The notes under the pieces are model-generated. The model was not told the DNA's origin. It made no database searches and worked only from the letters and a program-made list of their open reading frames with translations. Positions 34,110 to 45,107 of a stretch of DNA of 64,000 nt are shown in pieces (within the stretch, counting starts at the first letter, position 1; the number at the start of each line of letters is the position of its first letter). The translations under genes were made by a program, and so were the position numbers. The stretch is from contig NJPS01000005.1 of NCBI GenBank assembly GCA_002946415.1, positions 1 to 64,000 of the forward strand, read 5' to 3'. Source of the DNA: Rutstroemia sp. NJR-2017a BVV2 (lineage: Eukaryota; Ascomycota; Leotiomycetes; Helotiales; Rutstroemiaceae).

Positions 34110-35919
34110 TCAAGTAGCAGCAACCAACGACAAATCATCAAAATAATACGACCTACTCGCCGCCGTCGCACTACACGACAACCTAACATTAAGCGTATAC
34201 TCCCCCGTCGTCACCACATCATAAAACCCCGTCGTCTGAATCCACGTCGGCCTCAGCGTCGGAGACGGCATCTGAGCCAGCAGCTTGAGCATGACATTCG
34301 TGTTTGGGTCGGCAATATAGTAATAGACCAAGCAGCCCGGGTTTGCCGCGCTGGCTCTTGTCCACTGTGATGAAGTAGATTAGCATGGAAATAATATGAA
34401 AGAAGAGGAATAAACTTACAGCGCTGAAATTGTACCGCGTGTTGCCGTTCAGGGTGATAACGCGATTGAACCATGCTTGGTAACTGCTGAATCCGTTGGT
34501 GTAGCTGGCGGATCCGGCGTACGTGCCGCTGTGGGGGTTATTGGGGTCGGCGAAGTTGTAGACTAATGATGCTAGGGCACTGTTTTTGATGGTCCATCCA
34601 CCGGTTGACTCGAAGTCTCCGTTGATGATGGCATTTGTGGGGGCCGGGAGGGCTGTTGATGAGCTGGGGGAGCTACTTGAAGTCTCTGGTACTGTGGAAG
34701 AGCTGGATGTGGGGATAGCGGTGGAAGTGGACATTGCTGTAGAAGTGGGAAGTTCTGATGTGGATTCCTGGGTACTGGTGCTGCTCGAAGTCGTAGGTGC
34801 GGCTGTGGAGGAGGGAGAATCCGATGAACTGCTTGACGATGTCTCCGACGACGTTGTAGGGCTTGGGATTTCAGTTGATGTAGGTGAAGAGCTTTCCGAG
34901 GTAGTGGAGGACTCGGCTGAAGAAGTAGTTGAGGGCTCAGCTGACTCTGTGGTCGACGATACTGTGGTTGAAGGTTCAAGGGACGTAGTACTTGAAACCT
35001 CAGTAGACGATGGACTGCTGGTCTCAGACGGCTCCACCACTTCACTAGTACTCGACGGCTCAGCTGGTGTGGTGGAAGGCTCGACTGTTGTTGTTGTTGA
35101 AGGCTCGCTTGTCTCACTAGTGCTCGACGACTCGGATAATGAAGTAGGAGACTGGACTGGCGCTGTGGTCGAAGGCTCAGAGGAAGCAATACTTGACGAC
35201 TCAGTAGCTGAAGTGGAAGCATCAACTGAGGTAGTCGAGGGCGACGATGTGCTGAAAGGTTCTCCTGATTCGCTCGTACTCGAAGGCTCAGCGGATATGG
35301 TAGGAGACTCAGTTGTTATGCTCGAAGGTTCCGATGTTGTGCTCGACGGCTCCGCAGACGTAACAGTCGAACTCTCCACAGACCCACTACCCTGCGACAC
35401 CAGCGACGAACTCGAAGCCGTAACCGAAGCTTCACCCACACTCGATGTTGGAGCCGAAGTAACAACCGTACTACTGCTCTCATCTCCCGTATCCACCCAA
35501 CAAACCTCACTCTCCTCCTCCCTCGTCGCACCCGTCAAGCTAACCCAAACATCCAACCGCTCGCTCGCGCCACAATTCTGGCTCGAATCCCCCGGACACT
35601 GCTCCGCGCACTCCGTCAGCGCCGTCATAACGCACCCATCATTAAGTTGATTCCCGCAATAACATTCCCTCGCGTTCTCCAGCCCAAAGTACCCGAACCC
35701 CATGCACGCATCCGCGCAGTCCTCCACTGTCATCAGATCATCTACAAACGCCGCGCCGGTAAGAGCTTTGGAGGTGGGGGTTTCTGTGTAACAGCCTGCG
35801 TATTCGAAGCCCGGGATCTGGGGGGTGAGACTGCGTCTAAATGCCGCGGTGCGAGGGGAGGCGTTGACGCGGACTTGAAGGACGGCCGTTATGGCGAGGA
35901 AGGTAAGCGCGCGCTGCAT
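34110..35919 (-). CDS. Secreted WSC-domain protein with Ser/Thr-rich stalk and carbohydrate-binding-like C-terminal domain
   Basis: Predicted join: 35919-34420 and 34364-34110 (intron 34419-34365, GTAAGT donor, ATCACAG acceptor), giving 584 aa. The signal peptide covers residues 1-20. The WSC domain (about 38-130) shows the cysteine pattern GCYTE, CADACMGFGYFGLE, ECYCGNQL, CAEQCPGD, NCG. A region of about 270 residues made almost only of Ser, Thr, Glu and Pro follows, certainly O-glycosylated if secreted. The last 150 residues (NAIINGDFESTGGWTI to YYFDDLSLVAAT) look like a galactose-binding/CBM4_9-type beta-sandwich, whose final strands are encoded by exon 2. There is no transmembrane helix, so it is not a Wsc1-type sensor. 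More likely an extracellular glycan-binding protein. Confidence 0.85.
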
Positions 35920-37752
35920 ACTTGCTATGTTCCTTACTAGCTAGCAAAGCAGTCCTCAAAGATCCGGCGAGAAAGAGTGACTTGAGAGCATACGAAAACA
36001 GCGAAATCACCACGAATAAATCCTCCCAACACCCACCCCTGAGTCCGCCATTTGAACTTCTAGAAAAAACGCAAAGCAACAAGGGACCTGCAGCAAGCCG
36101 TGTCCCGCCCCCCGGCAGTGGAGAATTCTTAGCACCAAACAAGACAGCTGAAAGCGACGAGCCACCAAAGCAGTTAAGCCTCGCACCAAAGCGGACATCA
36201 GCTTAAATAGTCACGACGCCACATCCGGGATCGCGGGGTCTGGACCTGGGTATGTGGCGCGTGCGCGCGATCGATAAGGTTAAAAAGCCGTGGAAGCCAC
36301 GCGAGCCACGCGAAGTTGTCTCTGGGCAATCTCGGTTCAGGGGGTTAGCGGTAAGCGTCGAGTCCCTAGGCCATGGATGTTCGATATCCATGTTGCGCTC
36401 GATTGATGAATATGATGCGCTGTATGGGTTCTACAGACTATTTTATTAAGCTTATGTACAAAGGATTTCTCTCTAGGATTTACGATGTATTAGTTGAATA
36501 GTAAGTCAACCTCCTCTTATCTGCCCTCATCTCCCTTTCCCCGTCTTCTCACAATAAAGATACATCACACCAGACCAGAATACAACCAATCAACAACAAA
36601 ACCAAGCAAGAATAGAACCACTCAATTCAGATAGATAGACCAGATATCCAGAAGAAGAAAAATACCGCAATGATATAAAAGCCGTATCTTTCTTCCTCTT
36701 AAATATCTATGTCGATTCTATCTATCTTATTCTATCCTATCTTATCTGATCTTAGCTTATCCTGTGCATCCCTCCCCCTCCGTCGAGCCACCCAGGAGAA
36801 GTTGATCCCGTCCCATCCCATCGCAGCTAAGCTCAAGCTCAGGCTCAAGCTCCGAAGTATTGATGAAATACTATGCTATATTTACCACTCCCTTCCTCCC
36901 TCCCCTTCCCCGTCCTCCCACAAACTAAACCCCCATTGACAGCTGCCGTCCTAGCACCCCTCAAGCCAAAATTCCAAAATAAAGAATCAATCACTACACA
37001 CCACGCCTACCCATCCATACGTCCATCCATCCATGCAAATGCAATGCAAAGCCATTCCAATCCCAATGCCCAATCCCAATGCCCATTCCCATATACCCCT
37101 CCCCAATCGCCCATCCCATCCCATCAATCAAGCCCCAAAATATCAAAGCAATAGAATAGCAATCCCAACAAACCCACTAAATTTCAAACCAAATCCCTCT
37201 AAAAACCCCATTCTCCATACCGCCAGCCAAAAAGAAGAAGCAAAAAAGCAAATGGTATAAGCCGCAATCAATCAAACTCGCAATCCCCTCGTCTCCGATC
37301 AAGGCCGTTTCAAAAGAAGAGCAAAAGTAAACCCATCAGTCTCCGTTTGCCTTTCTCTTTCCTTTCCAAAGAGTTCAAAAAAGCAAAAATGGATATCCCA
37401 CATTCCCAAAAAACGCCCACGCTAAAATATCTAGCACACTCCTCTCTGTGTGTCTTCCCATCTTCATCTTTCCCTGCAATGCGCTACGCTGCTCATTGTA
37501 GAAAGGTAAAAAAGTAAAAGCAAATTCTTTAATGTTGGTACAAGTGTCATGTTGTTGTGTGTTGTGTTGTCTCTGTCGGTTCTGTAATCGATATTAGGTA
37601 TCGTTGAGGAATAACCAAATATCAGGCTGGTATCGTTCGTAGGCGCGCGTGCGTAAAATGTCGGTGGTAATACATCAATGAAAAGCGAAAAATTTCGAGA
37701 GAAAAAAAAAGGAAGAAAAGAAACGACGTCGAAGAATCCCCACATGGTTCAT
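35920..37752. other. Intergenic, no supported gene
   Basis: Starts with the WSC gene promoter. From 36700 onward it is C/A-rich low-complexity sequence (CCATCCAT, CCCAATGC and similar). No domain-bearing frame is seen. Confidence 0.45.
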
Positions 37753-40700
37753 TCATTCAGCACTTTCCACGCTCCCCAACCAGCTCCTCACACCCTCTCT
37801 CAAAAAACTTTCCTTAGCTCTACCCTGATCAGCATCCTCCCTACTTTCCGCCACCTCCCTGACTATCTCTTCTAGAGCGCTTAGAACCATTCTCTTGCAT
37901 TCGTTTCTCGGGACTTCTAGTCTCGATGCGGGGATACCTCTCGTATCCGAATTCGAACGTTCTCTTCCCACAACTGGTCTTCGACTAGCTGAACGTGATG
38001 AACAAGCCGATGAATTCTTCGACACCTGACCCGATTGAGCGATGATTCGCTCAACTGCATCAATCAATGTGTCATCCATGCTCACCAACTGCTCTTCGAC
38101 AAATCGTTCTTCGAAAGAATCATCAAAGACATCAACTGTTGGTGTTAGAAGCGCGTTTGAGTAGACATTTCCATATCTAGAGTCTCCCAAGGCCGCACTA
38201 GAAGGAGCTGCCGGTTCGACAACCTCCCTTATCTTCACCAGACGCCTGTAGCGAAGGTGTGTAAGTGTGAAATTAGTTGCGTCAGCAATCAACGCACTAG
38301 ACACATCGACCCATCGATCCCCGTTTCCATCTTCGGCATGAGGTGTTGATGTAAGTATCGGTGTAGGTTCTGCTTTCATAGATGCTTTGACACTGGCAAT
38401 GAGATCTGGCTGTGATGGGATTGCTTGAAGGGCAAAATCCGGATGATACCGTGGTAGCCATCCACCAACGTTAATGGTTGTATCAGAATCAGGACCAGCA
38501 CGAGAGTAATGTTCAAATCCTTCCAATCCATTTCCAAAGCCTGGAGTGGATAAGTACCCACTACTCGAAGGTGAACTGACGGCTGTTTCAAAAGCCAAAT
38601 AGTCGGGAAGAGGCACGTCAATTTCGATGACTCCATCTTCAGTAATTGAAGTCTTTACTGGAGATTCGAAAGCACCCGACGGGTGTGTGACCCGTTCTGC
38701 AGTATGGATGATATGTTCCGTAGTATCAACATCGCTATCTTGTTGTTCTCCAGCTCTCGCAGTCTCCGTGCTGCCAGACTCAGACTTTCTCAGTTCGCGC
38801 TCTTGTTGAATCTTAGATGTAGGTATTGGGCCCTTGGTGGCCTCTTCAACCATGGCTTCTAGTTTGTTGCGGGGTTGAGATGTAATATCTTTGTAATAAG
38901 GATCATGAATTTCGACACCTTCAATTGATGCAATTGACGTGTCCGTTGTGGCAGAAGATGGTCTTCTTTTGGAACCCCAGAATCCACTAATCATACTACC
39001 CCATCGGGAGTTTTGACCTTGTGAATCAGTGCTGATGTTGCTGTATTGACCAGAGCTATCGCCTCTTTTCAGGGAGCGAAGAAGATCGTCTGTGGCAAGA
39101 CTACCACTACTTCCAGGTCTTGGAAGGGGTCCAGTACCTCTTACTGGGCGACGAGTAGAGAAATGTGGCATGGTAGTGACGGGTGTAGCAGTTGTGGTGG
39201 TGGCCGTGCTACTCTTTCTAGTGCCAATGTCACTACCCGGAATAGGTAGATTTGAAGTCTTGATTTGAGCAGTCTCAGCATTACGGCGTTCTTGCTCAAC
39301 AGTAGGAACTGTGATGCCAAGGCCACCTAGACCAGGCTGTGATGGCTGTGATAGTTGTGATACGTATGCTTGGTGTGCAGGAGAACTCATAGTTCGAGTG
39401 TGAGGTGGTGCTCTGGAAGTACCCGTTCGCTTATTGATTTTGCGCCGGAGGGACTCCTCTCTTAGAACAGGTACAACATAAGAAGGGGGAGATTGAGAGT
39501 AACCACCCAAAGACACTGATGTGCTTGGTCGATTCCCTCGAGATGACGCGATCTGCTGACTCGCAGGTAGGAAAGCAGCCAACAAAAATATCAACCTTCT
39601 TGCAGCCATTTTGTCGTTCACAACAACGATCGTTCGTGCTGGGAGGGAGATATCATCATCTTTGATGGCTCTTTGATTCTGGTAATGCCTTCGACGATAC
39701 CAGCTCGGTCCCAATGCTTGAAGCCACTCGGTATGGATGCCCAAAAATCCAGTGAGAAGGTTGTAGAAAAAGAAGCCCTTATCTTTTCCACCCGCCCACT
39801 TCTCAGCGAATCGAGCTTCCTCACGCCATATTCCCCATCTACCTTGGCCAGTAACAACCTGAAGGCTTTTGATCCCGCTGACGATTCTTTGACGAGAACC
39901 ATCCACTTCCTTGTGGATCTTTTGGATCTGCATTAAGCAATTTTGACCGAGTTGTACAAGTTTGGCATTGGCCTTTGGAACCTTGAAAGGCTTCATCTCG
40001 TCGAGAACTCGTTTTCCAGATATCGATACACTGCCGGAAGGTGCTCGAGAATGTGAATCGCGTCGAGGATCGGGCGAGTTGACGTCCGCTTGCCGAAGCA
40101 AAGACAGTAAAGATTCCGTTGCAACTGCTTGCAAATGTGTGAGTGTTCGCATAATGATGTCCCAATGTTGGGTAATCATATCAATGCGATCGTCAACATC
40201 ACTGTAGAAAGAGGAGTCTAAAGACTCGATTCCAAATCCGGTGCCAAGCATAGTCCAACCAGCGCGTTTAGTAGAACTGAAAGATGAAGGAAACGAATCT
40301 TGCTCATTATATGAGCTTGGTCCACGAAAACTTGATCTAGAAGTTGGTGCGGAAGGCGCGTGGGGTGGTGAGGCGGGTAAATGGACGATCAATCCGACAG
40401 CATACATCGGGGTACGTCTTTGCTTTGGCTGAGGTTTCTTTTCTGGTGTTCCAGAGCCATTGACTTTTGGAAAGGGATAACCTGCTGTCTCTCCACCAGT
40501 ATTTCCAGGCATGGGTGTTCGATTTTGGAGATCTTCCGGATCATCGTTAAGTAAAGGTACGGGAAACATGCGTGTAATGAGAACCTTTTTTCTGTCGTGT
40601 GCCCTCGAAGAAGGTCCTGCTGAAAGACCGGCTGAGGGTTGACCTGGACCAACGTTTTCCGAAGTGAATGATTGCGCCAATTTACTACTGCGCATACTAG

Positions 40701-41421
40701 ATCTGCCTAAAGATCCATCTGCGGCGTACGAGCTTGGTCCTGCAAAGGACTTGGACTCCGATGGTAGAATATGAACCTTTGTACATGTTCCCTTGTATGC
40801 CAAAACCTCCGAAGTTCCAAAGATGCAGTTTGAGAAAGTCGACACTTCCTCCCTGTATTCCCTTGCTGAACGTTGTCCTTCGGTCTCGGTGTAGCTGGAA
40901 TGTGTCTTTTGTGCCGGTCTGCGATCGAATGCGCCAAAGGTTCGTGGAGCTGGAGTTTCTTGTTGTATTACCACCGGTCTTGAATTTTGTCCTACCGATG
41001 TCTTGCGTGGTGACGAGATTGATCTCCGACTTTCGGATCGAGGTGGGCAGGCGGAGGAATTATTCGGATTTTGGCGATCCAGTGAAGGTGACTGAGGTGG
41101 GGGAGTATGGCTATCGAAGAGCAGATATGGAGAACCAGAGGAGGGGGTAGCTTCTTGCATAATGATTACCCGAACATCGCGCGTGTCGAGATCGATATCG
41201 CCATTCACATCGTAGGTATTGGAATTCGCAGGCGTAAGAACGGGTCCGGAGGAAGAGAAGGGAAAGACTTGGTCGTTGTGGCATAATGCTTCGGCATCTG
41301 GGAAGAGTAGATTGTAGGTAAATTGATCTTCCAAGTTGGAATCGAGGGGGTTCGAAGGTCGCGAAGTATTGGGACCCGTTGAAGGCAAACCAGCAGAGAA
41401 TAACTTCCCCAGTAAAGACAT
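37753..41421 (-). CDS. Folliculin-interacting protein family member (FNIP/Lst4-like)
   Basis: Single exon, 1222 aa. The N-terminus carries MSLLGKLF, then a DVRVIIMQEA motif (about residues 83-93), the opening of the FNIP N-terminal (longin) domain, and later FSNCIFGTSEVLAYKGTCTK and MYAVGLIVHLP, both conserved longin-domain strands. A long DENN-like middle region follows (HWDIIMRTLTHLQ, ARTIVVVNDKMAARRLIFLLAAFLPA). The C-terminal DENN half includes VGGWLPRYHPDFALQAI. Long Ser-rich disordered inserts explain the size. In yeast and animals this protein pairs with Lst7/folliculin as a GTPase-activating complex for Rag GTPases at the vacuole or lysosome, linking amino acids to TORC1. The folliculin partner is not in this window. 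Confidence 0.85.
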   Translation of the reverse strand: MSLLGKLFSAGLPSTGPNTSRPSNPLDSNLEDQFTYNLLFPDAEALCHNDQVFPFSSSGPVLTPANSNTYDVNGDIDLDTRDVRVIIMQEATPSSGSPYLLFDSHTPPPQSPSLDRQNPNNSSACPPRSESRRSISSPRKTSVGQNSRPVVIQQETPAPRTFGAFDRRPAQKTHSSYTETEGQRSAREYREEVSTFSNCIFGTSEVLAYKGTCTKVHILPSESKSFAGPSSYAADGSLGRSSMRSSKLAQSFTSENVGPGQPSAGLSAGPSSRAHDRKKVLITRMFPVPLLNDDPEDLQNRTPMPGNTGGETAGYPFPKVNGSGTPEKKPQPKQRRTPMYAVGLIVHLPASPPHAPSAPTSRSSFRGPSSYNEQDSFPSSFSSTKRAGWTMLGTGFGIESLDSSFYSDVDDRIDMITQHWDIIMRTLTHLQAVATESLLSLLRQADVNSPDPRRDSHSRAPSGSVSISGKRVLDEMKPFKVPKANAKLVQLGQNCLMQIQKIHKEVDGSRQRIVSGIKSLQVVTGQGRWGIWREEARFAEKWAGGKDKGFFFYNLLTGFLGIHTEWLQALGPSWYRRRHYQNQRAIKDDDISLPARTIVVVNDKMAARRLIFLLAAFLPASQQIASSRGNRPSTSVSLGGYSQSPPSYVVPVLREESLRRKINKRTGTSRAPPHTRTMSSPAHQAYVSQLSQPSQPGLGGLGITVPTVEQERRNAETAQIKTSNLPIPGSDIGTRKSSTATTTTATPVTTMPHFSTRRPVRGTGPLPRPGSSGSLATDDLLRSLKRGDSSGQYSNISTDSQGQNSRWGSMISGFWGSKRRPSSATTDTSIASIEGVEIHDPYYKDITSQPRNKLEAMVEEATKGPIPTSKIQQERELRKSESGSTETARAGEQQDSDVDTTEHIIHTAERVTHPSGAFESPVKTSITEDGVIEIDVPLPDYLAFETAVSSPSSSGYLSTPGFGNGLEGFEHYSRAGPDSDTTINVGGWLPRYHPDFALQAIPSQPDLIASVKASMKAEPTPILTSTPHAEDGNGDRWVDVSSALIADATNFTLTHLRYRRLVKIREVVEPAAPSSAALGDSRYGNVYSNALLTPTVDVFDDSFEERFVEEQLVSMDDTLIDAVERIIAQSGQVSKNSSACSSRSASRRPVVGRERSNSDTRGIPASRLEVPRNECKRMVLSALEEIVREVAESREDADQGRAKESFLREGVRSWLGSVESAE

Positions 41422-42214
41422 GTTGGCGATATATCAAATTCGATTTGTTGTTCGCGATATGTTCGGAGAGTGAGTGGTAGACGGCGGAGGGAGGTAGGAA
41501 GGTTATCTGGAGAATTGGATCATGACTCTGGAGACTCGATCTTGGTTGGAATTCCTAAGAGCCATTGTTGCAACCAAGTTTCTTGAAAGTGTAGCGTGAG
41601 TGGTGCGTAGTGTGTACAAAGTGATTGGAAATGGTAATGGAAATGGCAGAGTGACGCGGAAGTGAATAATCGAATGAGGGTTGAGTTACTGGGACCGGCA
41701 CTGTACTCTTTCGGATGTGGATGGGTCGAAGGGGGAGAGAGAATGGCTTAGCTGAGCGGTGGTAATTTGCTGGTTGGTGAAAGAATGGTCCTATTTCCAG
41801 AGATGTCTTATGAAAGGAGATATTGGAATACTTCCTCTAATATTAGGAAATGAGGAAATCCAAATATGCTGTTGGGTGTATGTTGTATGCAGTGCAGTAT
41901 GAGTAGTGAATATGAAAGTGAGGGTGAGGATGAGTGATGCACTTCCTGATAGCTAGCTCATGGCCCGTCTTCGGTGGTGGGTGTTTCGACCTCCGACCCT
42001 CCGAGCGGGAATTGTATCTGACGAATCTACGACTCTGCACCTTCTGGGCAATTCTTATTCTTATGGAGCGCAGCTACTTCGTATATTCGCGGTGCTAAGC
42101 CCAAGCAAGTAGTAATGTGAACACATGTAAATCAGGTCATTTTCTAGCCGTTGTCCACTTTGTGCCGTGTCAATGAAAGCGTGAGCCCTGAAGCTGTCTT
42201 TCTCCATCTTTTCG

Positions 42215-42277
42215 CACCACCCACCACCCACCACCCACCACCCACCACCCATCACCCATCACCCATCACCCATCACC
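42215..42277. repeat. Heptanucleotide tandem array (CACCACC then CATCACC)
   Basis: About four CACCCAC-type units pass into about four CATCACC-type units, an array with a point variant spread through half of it. Confidence 0.9.
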
Positions 42278-45068
42278 ATCTAGTATCGCAGCAAGTAGTA
42301 CCCGTTTGTTATTCCAACAACTCAACCCTGTATACTTTGCTCTACTTTTGCTCTACTTTTGCTATGCTTTTGCTAGTCATATCAAGCTCCTACCTTTTCT
42401 CTGCTCTTCTGCTTGAGGTATTCTTTCCCTTCTCCTCCTCCACCTCTTCGTCCACTCCATGCCCACAAAAATGGGCCATACTTCACGAGATATACCAAGG
42501 CGACCAAGATAGGACACACAAGCACAAGCATTGACCCTTCTCACGCCCGCTTCGTCTACCGGCGATTTCGAAATAAGCGGTCTGGCGGTCAAGGGCAATG
42601 ATGAGCAGTCCCCTCCACCCCCCCATGAAAGGGCTTCAAATCGAACACTGGGCGACACACTGGGCACCAATGGAAAAGGATGCTCCTGCAACTCCAGTCA
42701 GGGAATGACCTGGGAAGCACGGCTTCCCTCACTCATTTTTTACTTGTACTAAGTAAGTTATGTACATATGGAGACTGGCAGGGCCAAGAAGTCTCACGGA
42801 GCAAATGGTAGGCAAGCGAGCCACGCCAGACTTATTTTTAATCCTTTAAGCTTCGCCTCTCTGGGTACTCTTTCGACTAGCGGCAGCATCGCGATATGTA
42901 CCTAGTCAATAGATGTGAGGCTTATGATGGATTTGGATACGTTCTTGCATTGCATACCAGGACACCTTGTTTTGGTTTTTAAGGTTCCTCTTGTGTTCTG
43001 CAAGCCATCTCCATCGAATGATTTTCGTCTGCTTCGACTGCTGTCGGCCTATCAAATCTCCAAAGCACCACGGAAGGTGGAGATCAACGTCGAGACAGGC
43101 AAAAGAAGGACGTTTTAAACTGCACAGACAAGGCCGGCCAAGAGGTTCTGTGCATAACTTTCTCCACATGCTCCGTAGCATACTAGCACGCTGGATGGAG
43201 AAAAGCTCGGAAGAAGTTTATATTGGATGTCCATCCCAAGCTACTACGCGCACATGAGAGAGAAATGGAGAAATGGAGGGGCAACTAGGTAGATGACGAT
43301 GAATGAAGGGGCCGCTATGATGATGGCGGCACCAAGAACCACAGTAAGTACAGTGCATTCTAGTTTCCACGTCCTTCCATACAGCACCTACTGTACCAAT
43401 CTTACTTTAGTACTTTCCACTCTGCATGTACTTCGTACATTTCGCTTTAAATCCGACTGACTCTGCAAGTCAAACTGTATTTCAAAGCGGAATACCTTAC
43501 GAAGCAGAGCTAGTGAGCAATTAATCAATATCAACAGCAAACGGCAGATGGCGATGGCAATGGCAAATGGTAAATGGCAAAAACAGGGGACTTCGGGCAG
43601 ATCGAAATGAAGACATTAAGTAGCATCGGAAGAGCTAACGGGCCGAGCTGAGGGCCCAGGGAGACCAAGTGGACAAGAAGAGACCTTTGAATGGCCCAAG
43701 TTACGACTCAGTAACATTCTCGAGGTCGTTCTACAGCCACAACTACCACTACTGCTATGAAACGATCCTCACACACACGAAAATAAACGCATTATTTAGT
43801 AATAGTATATTGCAAATGACCCCAAAGGGGAATAATGCCGAGGGCAAGCGACCACTCACAGCAAAGATATTATACAATTGTTACGAAATAGTTACGAAAA
43901 TTCGAGTCGTACTGGTACACAAACGACTCGTGCTTCGGCCCTTTATTCCATGAGATGGAGATGTGGAACGCGAGATGAAGAATGGAGGTAGCCAGCAAGG
44001 TACCCTGAGATGTGAACAAACTGCACCGGCAGTGGCGCCAACGCAAATATCGATCTCTGGAACGAGCCGAATGAGAATTAGAACGAGAATGCGACCTTGG
44101 CTTCGGAGATAGCCTACGGTACTTGCACACATATACATACATGCGCACCCCACATACACCAAATACGACGACGACGAACATTGACGTCGCTTGTTGCAGG
44201 CCATCCGCATCGATATCAGATCTCAACTGTTTCATGATATGAATATCTTCAACAACGTCATTTGCACAATTATTCGTTTCCTCTCAGCCTCAAATCATGA
44301 CTCATTTTGACTTTTGCGCGCTGGTAGGTACGTAGCTGCTGCATGTTGCTGCATATCATTGCTGAGTAGGATATGACAAGGCAGTTATTGATCATATTTC
44401 TGGGTTTGTGGTGCAGATATTATGGAGTACGCGGGCGAATGTACGAGGAGCATGTACGGTGTCAGTGGTATCTGTTCGAGTTGAGGTGAGGAAAATAACT
44501 CTGGATTTAGCCGGTCAACTGCCAGCTACAGCTATGTTGCTGTCGTTCGTGGAGCAAACGTAGACGTCTCTAAGTAACTAACTGTATCGGCGTCACGAAT
44601 ACTTTCATCCATCCTATTTCGAATCCACCGTACCTACCAAGTTATACCTCACACCTTATACATCATCAGCCTCTCATTCGTACACAATCCAATCCAATCC
44701 CAGTCCAGTTCCCCATCCACCACACACAGCCCAGCACAACACAACAGCCAGCTGTCTGTCGTGTAACCCAAATCTTCCCACCTTCACATCCACATCCGCA
44801 TTCACATGTTAAGATGCGCATCCTGCCTGCTCCTTCATCTCCGCATCTCGTCTATCACATTAAATCTCCCTCCGGATAAATAGCGTTTCCATTTATCCAT
44901 GATCCCCATTCCCATCTCTCGAGGTATCAAATTTTCATATCCTATCACATTACTCATCATCATCTATCCGCACCATTCACATTCCGGCCCACTTCCCGAC
45001 AACGCCCACAAACGTCCACTTCCCGACAAGAGACAGAAATAAAATTACTCCCAAACCTCTGCTTCTCT

Positions 45069-45107
45069 CCCCTTCCCCTTCCCCTTCCCCTTCCCCTTCC
45101 CCTTCCC
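45069..45107. repeat. CTTCCC hexanucleotide microsatellite
   Basis: About six copies of CCCCTT in perfect tandem. Confidence 0.95.

Noticed and set aside
34586..35650. 354-codon plus-strand open frame
   Set aside because: It is the antisense shadow of the Ser/Thr-rich region of the WSC protein. Composition (Val/Asp/Glu/Ser repeats) follows directly from that repeat.
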